Positions 27,354 to 35,535 of a stretch of DNA of 64,000 bases are shown piece after piece; position 1 is the first letter of the stretch, and every line of letters begins with the position of its first letter. The stretch is taken from assembly GCF_018736065.1 (NCBI RefSeq), contig NZ_CP076129.1, forward strand, positions 1 through 64,000, read 5' to 3'. The translations under genes were made by a program, and so were the position numbers. The notes under the pieces are model-generated. The model saw only the letters and a list, made by a program, of their open reading frames with translations. It searched no databases and was not told the origin of the DNA. Source of the DNA: Flammeovirga kamogawensis. Lineage in GTDB: Bacteria; Bacteroidota; Bacteroidia; Cytophagales; Flammeovirgaceae.

Positions 27354-27782
27354 ATGAATGAAGATCAAGAATATCAGTACACTAAACGTACACAAAAAGA
27401 TTATAGCTACTCTTTTAAATTACAAGTTGTAGATGAAGTGGAACGAGGGGAAATAGGTATAACGGCAGCAAGACTTAAATATGGAATACAAGGTCATGGT
27501 ACCATCCGTACTTGGATAAGAAAGTATGGTAATTTAGATTGGGATAATAAATCTGATTTAAAAATGGGAAAGACACCAGAACAAAAATTATTGGAGCTAG
27601 AACAAAAGGTTCTATTATTAGAGAAGCAAAAAGCTTCTTTAGAAAAACAACTCTACGTAACAGATAAAAAAGCAATTTTCTTTGATATGATGATCGATAT
27701 TGCTGAGGATGAGTTTAATATTCCTATTAGAAAAAAGTCTTTACCCAAGCAGTTGACCAATTCAAAAAAGAAGAAAAAATAG
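27354..27782 (+). CDS. IS3-family transposase OrfA
   Basis: 142 residues. The N-terminal helix-turn-helix SFKLQVVDEVERGEIGITAA...IQGHGTIRTWIRKYG (about 20-65) binds the element ends. It is followed by a leucine-zipper-like coiled coil KLLELEQKVLLLEKQKASLEK split over about 78-105, needed for multimerisation. It ends in a Lys-rich tail at the frameshift site. On its own OrfA acts as a regulator of transposition; fused to OrfB it forms the transposase. Confidence 0.92.
   Translation: MNEDQEYQYTKRTQKDYSYSFKLQVVDEVERGEIGITAARLKYGIQGHGTIRTWIRKYGNLDWDNKSDLKMGKTPEQKLLELEQKVLLLEKQKASLEKQLYVTDKKAIFFDMMIDIAEDEFNIPIRKKSLPKQLTNSKKKKK
27764..27770 (+). promoter_or_regulatory. Slippery site for programmed -1 frameshifting
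   Basis: A AAA AAG in the correct zero-frame phase lies four codons before the orfA stop. Slipping back one base continues translation as KKEEKIGVKPTCELLGL, directly into OrfB, whose frame is open from 27731. Confidence 0.8.
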
Positions 27783-27802
27783 GAGTCAAACCGACTTGTG
27801 AA

Positions 27803-28660
27803 TTGCTTGGGTTAAATCGACAAATTTATTATCGTTCGAAAAGGAAAGTAAAAAAGAATAATAGTATTGCATCTAAAGTAGTAGACTTAGTGAAAAGAAT
27901 TCGTTTGAAGCAAACTAAAATAGGGACAAGGAAATTATATCAATTACTTCTTCCTGAATTGCAATTACTAAATGTAGGTAGAGATAAGCTTTTTGATATC
28001 ATGAGGGCTAATCGACTCGATATCAAGCCTAAAAAACAATATCATGTCACTACAAATTCTCATCACAGATTTAAAAAGCATAAAAATCTTATTGAGCATT
28101 TGGAAATAAATAGACCTGAACAAGTATTAGTTTCTGATATAACTTACATAGGTGAGCGAAGTAACCCAATGTATCTCTCCTTAGTAACAGATGCCTATTC
28201 TAAGAAAATAATGGGGTTAAATGTATCAGATAGTTTGAATGCAAATGGAGCTATTGCAGCATTAAAAGAAGCACTGAAAAATAGAAACTATGTTGATTTA
28301 CCAATGATACACCATTCAGATAGAGGATTACAATATTGTAGTCACGAGTATCAACGACATCTTCAGGAAAATAAAGTATTGTGCTCGATGACGGAATCTT
28401 ACGATCCTTATCAAAATGCGGTAGCAGAAAGAATAAACGGAATTCTTAAGCAAGAATTTATTTTAGGAATAAAAATTAATGATCTCGATTTAATGAATAA
28501 ATTTATTAGAGAATCTGTATATATTTACAATAATGAAAGGCCTCATTGGAGTAATTATATGAAGACACCTGTTGAGATGCATCAGCAAAGTGAAATAAAA
28601 ATGAGAACTTATAAAAGTAAAAATAGCACCGAGTCTACACTCGATGCTATCAATATATAA
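27803..28660 (+). CDS. IS3-family transposase OrfB (integrase catalytic domain)
   Basis: DDE-type catalytic part of the transposase. The entry begins at a TTG codon, but there is no ATG at its front and the frame is open back to 27731. The likely product is the OrfA-OrfB fusion (27354-28660) made by frameshifting at 27764-27770. An HTH_21-like segment (about 25-75) precedes the rve core: first Asp in VLVSDITYIG, second in IHHSDRGLQYCS and the Glu in NAVAERINGILKQEF, the D,D(35)E layout of IS3 elements. C-terminal YNNERPHWSNYMKTPVEMH is also typical. All catalytic residues are present. Confidence 0.92.
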   Translation: MLGLNRQIYYRSKRKVKKNNSIASKVVDLVKRIRLKQTKIGTRKLYQLLLPELQLLNVGRDKLFDIMRANRLDIKPKKQYHVTTNSHHRFKKHKNLIEHLEINRPEQVLVSDITYIGERSNPMYLSLVTDAYSKKIMGLNVSDSLNANGAIAALKEALKNRNYVDLPMIHHSDRGLQYCSHEYQRHLQENKVLCSMTESYDPYQNAVAERINGILKQEFILGIKINDLDLMNKFIRESVYIYNNERPHWSNYMKTPVEMHQQSEIKMRTYKSKNSTESTLDAINI

Positions 28661-28672
28661 TAGGTCTAAATC

Positions 28673-28697
28673 TGTAACGCTATGGACGGACTAGACA
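28673..28697 (-). repeat. Right terminal inverted repeat of the IS
   Basis: Reading inward on the minus strand: TGTCTAGTCC... ending GTTACA, the partner of the left repeat. Confidence 0.85.
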
Positions 28698-28707
28698 ACT
28701 TATGCGT

Positions 28708-29463
28708 TTACTTTTGCTCAAAAAGTTGTATTGTGTACTCAAATAAAGAATTATTACCTGTAGGTCCATGGCCTGGAATTACAACTTCTACATCTTTATA
28801 ATGATCGCTTACTTTTTGAATTGTAGAAGCCCATACATTTGTATCTGCATCCGCTAAATTACCTTTACCTGCATTCATTTTTTTAACAAGACACCCACCA
28901 AATAAAACTTTATCTGTAGGTTGGTAGACCACTATATTATCTTCTGTATGTCCTTTTCCAAAATAAGAAGCAATTACTTCATGATCGTCTACAAAAAATG
29001 TTCTTGTATTATCAAATCCATTTTGAGGAATCGGGAAGCCCTTTTCTTTTGCAAGGTTAATGGTTTGGGAAGTAGCATATGATGGTATACCACGCTTATG
29101 AAACTCAGGCAAACCACCTACGCAATCAACATGAAAATGAGTAGGTATTACACCTTTAATCTGTGCTTTTAAAGAGTCTTGTACATAATTTATTAACGCT
29201 ACTGTACTAGCACTATCAGTAGGTGAATCTATTATTATTGCTTCACCGTCATCAATAACAATCATACCATTACATGCAACGTCACCAAAGTCTTTGGTAT
29301 GTAAATAAGAAATATGAACAAGTGTATGTTCTGTTAAAGGTTTTACTGTAAGAATATCAGTAGAATACGTTTGAATTTGAGTTGATGTATTCTCTTTAGT
29401 TTTACAGCAAGAAAATGCAATTATCAAACTGATAAAAGAGAACGAAATGTTTTTTAAAGTCAT
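28708..29463 (-). CDS. Subclass B1 metallo-beta-lactamase, predicted lipoprotein
   Basis: 251 residues. Zinc-dependent hydrolase of beta-lactams. The start is the ATG giving MTLKNISFSFISLIIAFSC, a lipoprotein signal with a lipidatable Cys at 19-20, so it may be membrane-anchored. All zinc ligands of subclass B1 are visible: HFHVD (His116, His118, Asp120 in standard numbering), GKGHTEDN (His196), GGCLVKK (Cys221) and PGHGP (His263). Cys221 separates B1 from B2/B3 and glyoxalase-type relatives. LVKK keeps the substrate-binding Lys224. It is a single gene with no obvious regulator. An IS3 element begins 10 bp beyond the stop and has displaced any natural terminator. Spectrum cannot be deduced. 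Confidence 0.85.
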   Translation of the reverse strand: MTLKNISFSFISLIIAFSCCKTKENTSTQIQTYSTDILTVKPLTEHTLVHISYLHTKDFGDVACNGMIVIDDGEAIIIDSPTDSASTVALINYVQDSLKAQIKGVIPTHFHVDCVGGLPEFHKRGIPSYATSQTINLAKEKGFPIPQNGFDNTRTFFVDDHEVIASYFGKGHTEDNIVVYQPTDKVLFGGCLVKKMNAGKGNLADADTNVWASTIQKVSDHYKDVEVVIPGHGPTGNNSLFEYTIQLFEQK

Positions 29464-29717
29464 ATTTGGGGTGTTATTTTTTTTAATACACAAATATACA
29501 ATAGAGAATATAGATGTGATCTATTAAATAATCAATAAATCTAAATTAGTTATAATTAGAATTTAGTGTAGAATAAATAACAGATTTTTGATCTAAACTA
29601 TAAGATATCTAAAAATGAAGTTTATTTTTATACATTAATTTTTTATTATGATGTGAACCTAGGATAGTTCTTGTCGATTATTGAATAAAAATAAAAACAC
29701 CAAAATATATTATCATT

Positions 29718-30692
29718 ATGAAAGCAGCTTGGTATACTGAGCAAGGAAAAGCTGAAGAGGTTTTCTTTATTGGTGAACGCAATGAGCCTCAACCTTTAGA
29801 TGGGGAAATTCAAATTAAAGTGCAATATGCAGGTGTTAACCCTGGCGAAATATCTAAAAGAATTGCTCGTTTTGGAGGTGAAATGCCCTACCCATTAGTT
29901 ATTCCACATAGTGATGCTAGTGGTATAGTTACTAAGATTGGTGAAGGAGTAGATAAGCATTGGCTTGGGAAAAAAGTAATGTGCTTTGGGGCGCAGTCTT
30001 ACAGGCCTTTTGGGACTGCTGCAGAATTTACATGTGTTCCTGCAACTCATGTTTTTGAGTTAGACGATTCTATTGATATGCAACAAGCAGCTCAAATGGG
30101 TATACCTGCAATTACAGGGCATTATGCTATCTATAAAGCTGGAGACCCTAGAGGAAAAACAATTCTTGTTAGTGGTGGAGCGGGTGCTGTAGGGCAATGT
30201 GCTATACAATTTGCAAAACGTGGTGGAGCTAAAGTAATTGCTACAGTACGTAAACAAGAAGATAGAAAAATAGCACTTTATGCAGGTGCTGATGAAGCAA
30301 TTTGTACAGATGAAGAAGGGTTGAATAAACTTGATAACTATAAAAGAACAATTGACCATATTGTAGAAGTTGCTTTCTCTAGTAATTTAGAATTGGACAT
30401 TCAGTTATTAAAAGTAGGAGGGAGTATTGTAACTTTTGCTACTGCAGATGGATCGCCTAAAATTCCTTTTTGGCAGTTAGTTTTTGATAATATCAGTATT
30501 CATTTTTTAGGGAGTGATGATTTTCCATTAGAAGCAAAACAAAAAGCTATGCGAGAAGCTGCTAATGCTTTAGAAGCTGGATGGAAGGGCTTATCGATCT
30601 ATAAAATCTATCCTTTAGATGAAATTGCTGAAGCACATAATGAAGTAGAATTTAGACGTACAAAAGAGCGTGTATTACTAAAAATCTCATAG
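29718..30692 (+). CDS. Zinc-free medium-chain dehydrogenase, quinone-reductase-like
   Basis: 324 residues. NADPH-dependent oxidoreductase of the quinone-oxidoreductase branch of the MDR family. Catalytic domain at 1-125 with YAGVNPGEISKR (no structural-zinc Cys cluster), Rossmann motif VSGGAGAVGQCAIQFAKRGG (about 151-170), and C-terminal RRTKERVLLKI. Cytoplasmic. Likely acts on quinones or enones. Single gene with a terminator behind it. Confidence 0.85.
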   Translation: MKAAWYTEQGKAEEVFFIGERNEPQPLDGEIQIKVQYAGVNPGEISKRIARFGGEMPYPLVIPHSDASGIVTKIGEGVDKHWLGKKVMCFGAQSYRPFGTAAEFTCVPATHVFELDDSIDMQQAAQMGIPAITGHYAIYKAGDPRGKTILVSGGAGAVGQCAIQFAKRGGAKVIATVRKQEDRKIALYAGADEAICTDEEGLNKLDNYKRTIDHIVEVAFSSNLELDIQLLKVGGSIVTFATADGSPKIPFWQLVFDNISIHFLGSDDFPLEAKQKAMREAANALEAGWKGLSIYKIYPLDEIAEAHNEVEFRRTKERVLLKIS

Positions 30693-30700
30693 TTATAAAT

Positions 30701-30742
30701 AATAAAGCATCGTCAAAGGGAATACCATTAGACGATGCTTTA
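30701..30742. terminator. Bidirectional terminator
   Basis: The stem ATAAAGCATCGTC / GACGATGCTTTAT lies between two converging genes. Confidence 0.75.
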
Positions 30743-30759
30743 TATATAATTTCTAGTTT

Positions 30760-31164
30760 TTAAAGCTCATCAACAAAAGCCTTTACCTCAAAAATATTGT
30801 GCTCGCCAATAAATTGTAGGATACCTATTGCCGCTGATCTAGAAAGGTGGTCAACAAGATTAATATAAATATCACATGTTTCTCCATCAACAGTTGAATG
30901 CGTATTTTCAAAAAACTCTAACGGAAATTTAGTATGGGTAACGTTAAAAATGTGTTTTTCAAATAGAAACTGTAAAATACATTCTGTACCTATAAAAGCC
31001 ATATCACTTTCATCTAGGGCTGCATTTCCTAACAGTACATCAATTTGTTGTTGTAAAGCATCTGCTTCCTCTTCTTCTATACCCCATAATCTAAAAACAT
31101 CCCAGCATGTATTTAGGTCAAAACTGATTAGAATGGTTTTGTGTGCATCTGTAACTCTTATCAT
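30760..31164 (-). CDS. Acidic cytoplasmic protein of unknown function
   Basis: 134 residues, no signal or membrane segment. Rich in Asp/Glu, with WDVFRLWGIEEEEADALQQQ (helical), a hydrophobic core around FLFEKHIFNVTHTKFPLEFF, and a final helix IGILQFIGEHNIFEVKAFV. No family recognised and no informative neighbour. Confidence 0.6.
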   Translation of the reverse strand: MIRVTDAHKTILISFDLNTCWDVFRLWGIEEEEADALQQQIDVLLGNAALDESDMAFIGTECILQFLFEKHIFNVTHTKFPLEFFENTHSTVDGETCDIYINLVDHLSRSAAIGILQFIGEHNIFEVKAFVDEL

Positions 31165-31363
31165 AATTAATATTTTATTGCAGTAACTAAATGAATAGAT
31201 AGTTACTTTTTATCAGAATTAAATCTCATCTATTTGTTTCACTATTTACATAAACAATATACTTTTTTTTAGCATTCATTTCACAATGTTAATATTGTTT
31301 AAACATTTTGAGGTAGATGTTGTTATCTAAGCATATCAAATAAGTGGAACAAAAATAATTAAA

Positions 31364-32062
31364 ATGAAAAACTATTTAGTGATAGGGGGTTCCTCAGGAA
31401 TTGGGTTAGCTTTAATCAAGCAATTATGTGAAGAAGGAAACATGGTATATGCAACTTACAATACTACTATTCCTATTTTTAATCATGAAAATGTTAATTA
31501 TCACGCACTAAATGTTTTAGATAGTACTTTAGATCTATCGTTTTTACCAGACACTTTAAATGGAGTTGCTTACTGTCCTGGGAGTATAAATTTATTACCT
31601 TTCAGTAGAATTGAAGTAGATAGTTATACAAAAGATTTTGAGTTGCAAGTTGGAGGAGCGATAAAAGTTATACAGCAAACTATTAATAAAATGAAAAAGT
31701 CAGGGAATGCATCTATAGTTATGTATTCTACCGTTGCTGTACAGTTAGGTTTTAAATTTCATGCTCAAGTTGCGGCATCCAAAGGTGCTATAGAAGGATT
31801 AACGAAAGCGCTTGCCGCTGAGTTTGCCCCAAAAGTTAGAGTTAATGCTATAGCACCTTCATTAACAGATACACCATTGGCAGGGAAATTATTAAGCGAT
31901 GATGCAAAAAAGCAAGCTAATGCAGCAACTCATCCTTTAAAAAAAATAGGAGAATCTGAAGATGTAGCATCTTTGTCTGCATTCCTATTATCAGATAAAT
32001 CAAGTTGGATGACAGGTCAAATTCTTCATGTTGATGGAGGTATGTCAACCATCAAAGTATAA
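31364..32062 (+). CDS. SDR-family protein without the catalytic Tyr
   Basis: 232 residues. Rossmann nucleotide-binding motif GGSSGIG (about 8-14), a stretch VLDSTLDLSFLP, Ser in MYSTVAVQ (about 123-130), and the active-site helix HAQVAASKGAIEGLTKALAAE (about 135-155). The SDR Tyr of YxxxK is Val here while Lys is kept. C-terminal DVASLSAFLLSDKSSWMTG and HVDGG are classical SDR. Without Tyr, normal ketoreduction is doubtful. Similar Tyr-less SDRs are known in Bacteroidota. First gene of a three-gene unit with DUF6435 and SRPBCC genes. Confidence 0.8.
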   Translation: MKNYLVIGGSSGIGLALIKQLCEEGNMVYATYNTTIPIFNHENVNYHALNVLDSTLDLSFLPDTLNGVAYCPGSINLLPFSRIEVDSYTKDFELQVGGAIKVIQQTINKMKKSGNASIVMYSTVAVQLGFKFHAQVAASKGAIEGLTKALAAEFAPKVRVNAIAPSLTDTPLAGKLLSDDAKKQANAATHPLKKIGESEDVASLSAFLLSDKSSWMTGQILHVDGGMSTIKV

Positions 32063-32081
32063 ACTTTTAAATAGAAATATT

Positions 32082-32249
32082 ATGTTCGGATTGTTTAAGA
32101 AATCATCTCCAAAAGAAAAATTAGAGAAAAAATATAAGAAGTTATTAGAAGAGTCGCACAAGCTATCTACAGTAAATAGAATGGAAAGTGATTTAAAGAT
32201 GTTTGAGGCATCTGAGGTATTGAAAGAAATTGAAAAATTAGAAAATTAA
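32082..32249 (+). CDS. DUF6435 family small protein
   Basis: 55 residues from the ATG giving MFGLFKKSSPKEKLEKKYKK, the recognisable start of the family. A longer in-frame start overlaps the preceding gene and is rejected. Almost wholly helical and charged. 19 bp after the SDR gene and 6 bp before the SRPBCC gene, so clearly part of that operon. Function unknown. Confidence 0.75.
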   Translation: MFGLFKKSSPKEKLEKKYKKLLEESHKLSTVNRMESDLKMFEASEVLKEIEKLEN

Positions 32250-32255
32250 TGGTAT

Positions 32256-32753
32256 ATGGCATTTTATCAATTTAAAAGGGAGCAGTTAATTAATGCAAGT
32301 GTTGATGAGGTATGGGATTTTATTTCATCTCCTAGAAATTTAAAAGAGATTACACCAGATTATATGGGTTTTGATGTTACTTCTACAGATATACCAGAGA
32401 AGATGTATGAAGGCATGATTATTACCTATAAAGTTAGTCCGCTTTTTGGAATCAAAATGGATTGGATGACGGAAATTACAAAAGTAAGAGATAAAGAATA
32501 TTTTGTTGATGAACAACGTGTTGGTCCTTACAACATTTGGCATCATCAACACATTTTAAAAGAGGTAAAGGATGGTGTATTAATGAAAGATATAGTGACA
32601 TATTCACCACCGTTTGGACCTCTAGGTGCAATTGCAAATTCATTGATGATACGTTCCAAATTAGAGGAAATATTTGCCTATCGTAAAAAAGTAGTAGAAA
32701 AAAAATGGGGCGCATTGCCTAAAGTAAGATCTGTAGAAGGACTTGCTGGATAA
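32256..32753 (+). CDS. SRPBCC-fold (START-like) protein
   Basis: 165 residues, cytoplasmic. The opening YQFKREQLINASVDEVWDFISSPRNLKEITP is typical of SRPBCC proteins that bind hydrophobic ligands in a helix-grip cavity. The central MDWMTEI..V.DKEYFVDEQRVGPYNIWHHQH and C-terminal FGPLGAIANSLMIRSKLEEIFAYR agree with the coenzyme-Q-binding/cell-division-inhibitor-like branch. Ligand unknown. It closes the SDR/DUF6435/SRPBCC operon; such SRPBCC and SDR genes often accompany photolyase genes in Bacteroidota, but none is here. Confidence 0.8.
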   Translation: MAFYQFKREQLINASVDEVWDFISSPRNLKEITPDYMGFDVTSTDIPEKMYEGMIITYKVSPLFGIKMDWMTEITKVRDKEYFVDEQRVGPYNIWHHQHILKEVKDGVLMKDIVTYSPPFGPLGAIANSLMIRSKLEEIFAYRKKVVEKKWGALPKVRSVEGLAG

Positions 32754-32821
32754 TCGTACTTTCCTGTTAAACCAATCCTATCTAAAAACAGTTCTTTTAT
32801 AACGGCAAACAAAATTAATCT

Positions 32822-32860
32822 AAAAAAAAGCCTCAATCCATATAGGGTTGAAGGCTTTAA
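32822..32860 (-). terminator. Terminator on the minus strand
   Basis: Read on the minus strand, AAAGCCTTCAACCC / GGATTGAGGCTTT (with mismatches) ends in eight T. It most likely ends the DUF6515 gene about 140 bp upstream. Confidence 0.6.
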
Positions 32861-33002
32861 GAATTGTAGAAGCTAGATAGTATATTTATTTTATCTTAGG
32901 CATTCTTCATATTTAAATATAAACTATATATCAGTTTTCATTCATTCATTCTTTATTACTGTTATTTATCAAAATATATTTTGTAGAGTTTAACTTAAAG
33001 TA

Positions 33003-33683
33003 TTAATTTTTTGGTGTTGTGACTGCATAATTCACAGTGTTATCTGTTTGAGGAACTGAAGTGTACCAGATGCCATTACAAACATGGTAAGTTATACCAT
33101 TTACAATTTCTGTTGTTGTACCTTCAGGAAGAGCGTTTACAACAGCTCCTTGAGGTGCGGTTATTACAGCGTACCCACCACTTGGATTTGCTTGATAATA
33201 ATTACCAGCAAAATAATAATATGTTTTCCCACTAACAATTAATGTCACATTTCCTGTAGGTAAGGTTTTTATAGTAGATCCTATCGGAGCTGCCACAACT
33301 TTATAATTTCCACTAGGTTGTTTTTCATAATATACACCTTTGTCACAGTAATAATCTTGTTTTTGGTTGTTTTCATCTATAGCATGAACAATTATTGCTG
33401 TAGTTGCAATTGTTGCAACTGTAGCACCAACTGGATGCCAATAAGGACCATACATTGGAGCACCATAATATACAGGGTGTGGAGCAACAACTACAGGACC
33501 TCTATGTACATAAGTAGGGCCAGTATGTACTACTGTTGGCCCTCTATTTACATAGGTAGGACCATGATGCACTACTGTAGTGTTACGTGTAGGGTAAACT
33601 CTTCTTACTTGAGCAAAACTTGTATTTGTTAGGAAAAGAATTCCAAGTAATAATATCGATAATGATGATCTGAGGATATTCAT
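33003..33683 (-). CDS. DUF6515 family secreted repeat protein
   Basis: 226 residues from the ATG giving MNILRSSLSILLLGILFLTN (signal peptide ending SFAQ); a longer in-frame start is not preferred. After the signal come short repeats of the form (V/T)H(T/H)GPTYV(H/N)RGP, at about residues 35-65, then a Gly/Pro/Tyr-rich stretch, one hydrophobic segment (about 88-102), and two 45-residue repeats, each YYYxxxxxYYxxxPSGxYxVxxAPxGxxxxxLPxG-like. This is the arrangement of DUF6515 proteins, thought to be periplasmic or surface-associated. Function unknown. Confidence 0.75.
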   Translation of the reverse strand: MNILRSSLSILLLGILFLTNTSFAQVRRVYPTRNTTVVHHGPTYVNRGPTVVHTGPTYVHRGPVVVAPHPVYYGAPMYGPYWHPVGATVATIATTAIIVHAIDENNQKQDYYCDKGVYYEKQPSGNYKVVAAPIGSTIKTLPTGNVTLIVSGKTYYYFAGNYYQANPSGGYAVITAPQGAVVNALPEGTTTEIVNGITYHVCNGIWYTSVPQTDNTVNYAVTTPKN

Positions 33684-33789
33684 AATTTTATATTTAAAGT
33701 TCTTGCTATAGAGAACGCTTAACATAGTATTACGTTGGAAGCCTTTACAGTCATTTACTTAAATTGTAGGTGTTTTTAAATTTAAAATC

Positions 33790-33797
33790 TAAATTTG
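33790..33797 (+). promoter_or_regulatory. TAnnTTTG-type -7 element
   Basis: TAAATTTG lies 26 bp before the ATG of the membrane protein gene at 33824. No clear -33 element was found. Confidence 0.35.
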
Positions 33798-33823
33798 ATA
33801 CTTTCTAGTCATAATCTGAAAGT

Positions 33824-34747
33824 ATGCTACAATTAAACAACTCAAAACAATTACTATCTTTCGTTATATTACATTTTCAGTGCCTTTTACTCTATACCAT
33901 AATCAATTGGTTTTTGACGATGTATATAAGTAATGAAGTAATTGATATTTTTTGGTCAGATCTATTTTTACCGTTTTTTATATTCCCTTTCATCTTTCTT
34001 TATTTTAGTAATAATCATTTTAAAGGTTACGTACTTAAAAATGGAAAGATGGGGAGGTTAGTTATCAGCTTTTCATTAGGTTTACTTACTGCAATAGTAA
34101 GCTTATTTATTCAAGGAACGATACGAGAACACTCGGGAGCTTTAAAAGAAATTAGAACAGTAGACGAACTTTCTTATAAAAATGGAGATCGTAAGTACCA
34201 TATCAAAGATTATTTTATTGATATTAAACATGTGACATATACAGCTTACCTTACTTATAAAAAGAACAACAATACTGTTCTTAATGTCATATTTACATCA
34301 CCAATAAAAAGTTATTCTTCTTCTGTAAATACAAAAATTTTATACGGATTTTTGGCAACCCCTTATTCAATTGTAATAAAAGATAAAGGGACACAAGGAA
34401 ACTATAAAGCATTGAAAGAGTATTATGAACAAGTCAAAATTAACTATATGGACTTAGACTTTACTAAGATTCAATATTTTAAAAAAGTTCCAAATTCTGA
34501 AAAATTAGTAACATATAATAAGTGTGCAGCAAAGAATAAGTACTATTACAATAAAGAAGTAAGTGTGATATTAGAGGCGAGTTTAGAACCGTATGGAGCA
34601 ATTGATATCAATAGTTTTTTTTATATTCTGATTGCTGAAATATTCTATTTCTTAGTTCTTGGCTTAATATACAGTGGGATAAATCGAAAAGTAAAAAAAA
34701 GAGATATAGCAAATCAACCTACTAATATACATTTAGATGTACACTAA
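33824..34747 (+). CDS. Membrane protein of unknown function
   Basis: 307 residues. Three N-terminal membrane spans (about 10-32, 45-62, 80-100), a polar domain of about 165 residues rich in Lys and Tyr (YLTYKKNNNTVLNVIF, YKALKEYYEQVKIN), and a last span at about 268-290 followed by a basic tail. No family recognised. The polar domain is expected in the periplasm by the positive-inside rule. It is a single gene. Confidence 0.6.
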   Translation: MLQLNNSKQLLSFVILHFQCLLLYTIINWFLTMYISNEVIDIFWSDLFLPFFIFPFIFLYFSNNHFKGYVLKNGKMGRLVISFSLGLLTAIVSLFIQGTIREHSGALKEIRTVDELSYKNGDRKYHIKDYFIDIKHVTYTAYLTYKKNNNTVLNVIFTSPIKSYSSSVNTKILYGFLATPYSIVIKDKGTQGNYKALKEYYEQVKINYMDLDFTKIQYFKKVPNSEKLVTYNKCAAKNKYYYNKEVSVILEASLEPYGAIDINSFFYILIAEIFYFLVLGLIYSGINRKVKKRDIANQPTNIHLDVH

Positions 34748-34783
34748 TAGGTTGCTTTTATATATCAATAAATAATTAACTTT

Positions 34784-35356
34784 TTATTTTTTTGAATGCA
34801 TTCCTTCTTTTATACTTTTCAATTTACTTGCAACTATAAATTCAGAGATACCTGCATTAAATAAAGCAAGACTAAACCAGAAAGTAGCAGTTAAACTAGC
34901 AAATGTCATGTTAGTGATAATTATGAAACCTAATAAAAGACCTACAATACCAGAGAACATTAATAAACCCCAACTGTTAGAAACATCTTTATATTCTATA
35001 GATTTACCAATTGTTTCTAAGCCTTTAATTAACACATAAAAACCTAAATAAAGAGGTAATGTAGTAAGCGACATTGCTGGGTTTGAAATTAATATAATAC
35101 CCAATATTGTAGTAAACATACCTCCTGTAAAGCTCCAACCCCAATTTCCTTGAGATTTTCTATTATCTAATGCAGTAAACATTTGACCGGTACCTACAGC
35201 TAAAAATGTAATACTAAAAAGGTAAGATAATGAAACAAAAGTTTCTAATAGATGAGCTACGGTCCATGCACCTAAACCAATTAAAAGTAAACCAGAAATT
35301 AAAGGATAATACCAATGTTTAACGTTGTATTTTAAAGCACTTGATAAATGATTCAT
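34784..35356 (-). CDS. HdeD/DUF308-family membrane protein
   Basis: 190 residues with six membrane helices in three hairpin pairs. YPLISGLLLIGLGAWTVA, FLAVGTGQMFTAL, GGMFTTILGIILISNP and GIVGLLLGFIIITNM are the short repeats of the HdeD family. E. coli HdeD belongs to an acid-resistance island at high cell density. Here the neighbour is cydAB, so a stress link is possible but not shown. Single gene. Confidence 0.85.
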   Translation of the reverse strand: MNHLSSALKYNVKHWYYPLISGLLLIGLGAWTVAHLLETFVSLSYLFSITFLAVGTGQMFTALDNRKSQGNWGWSFTGGMFTTILGIILISNPAMSLTTLPLYLGFYVLIKGLETIGKSIEYKDVSNSWGLLMFSGIVGLLLGFIIITNMTFASLTATFWFSLALFNAGISEFIVASKLKSIKEGMHSKK

Positions 35357-35535
35357 AATTATATGTTTTGTATAAGCGTAAATGATTTCTCATTAGAGAG
35401 ATACATATAATAACGGCGTTACTAATTTAAATATTTATAACATATAACTAATAACTATCAAATTGTAATAATTAATTGATAGATGGTATATAGATTCATC
35501 GTTCATCTTTTTGAAAGGACAGACAGGAGACTCAT

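Larger units (their letters stand above)
27315..28697 (+). mobile_element. Complete IS3-family insertion sequence, 1383 bp
   Basis: The left end TGTCTCGTCC... and the inverted right end TGTCTAGTCC... agree at 18 of the first 25 bases and finish in TG...CA, as IS3 elements do. The trinucleotide ACT flanks both ends (27312-27314 and 28698-28700), a 3-bp target duplication typical of the family. Inside are two consecutive frames, orfA and orfB, in -1 relation with an A-rich slippery site. The DDE residues are intact, so the copy is probably active. It sits between two converging genes and disrupts neither. Confidence 0.92.

Noticed and set aside
29718-30692. Zinc-dependent alcohol dehydrogenase
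   Set aside because: The structural-zinc Cys cluster and catalytic Cys/His ligands are absent, so the quinone-reductase branch is preferred.
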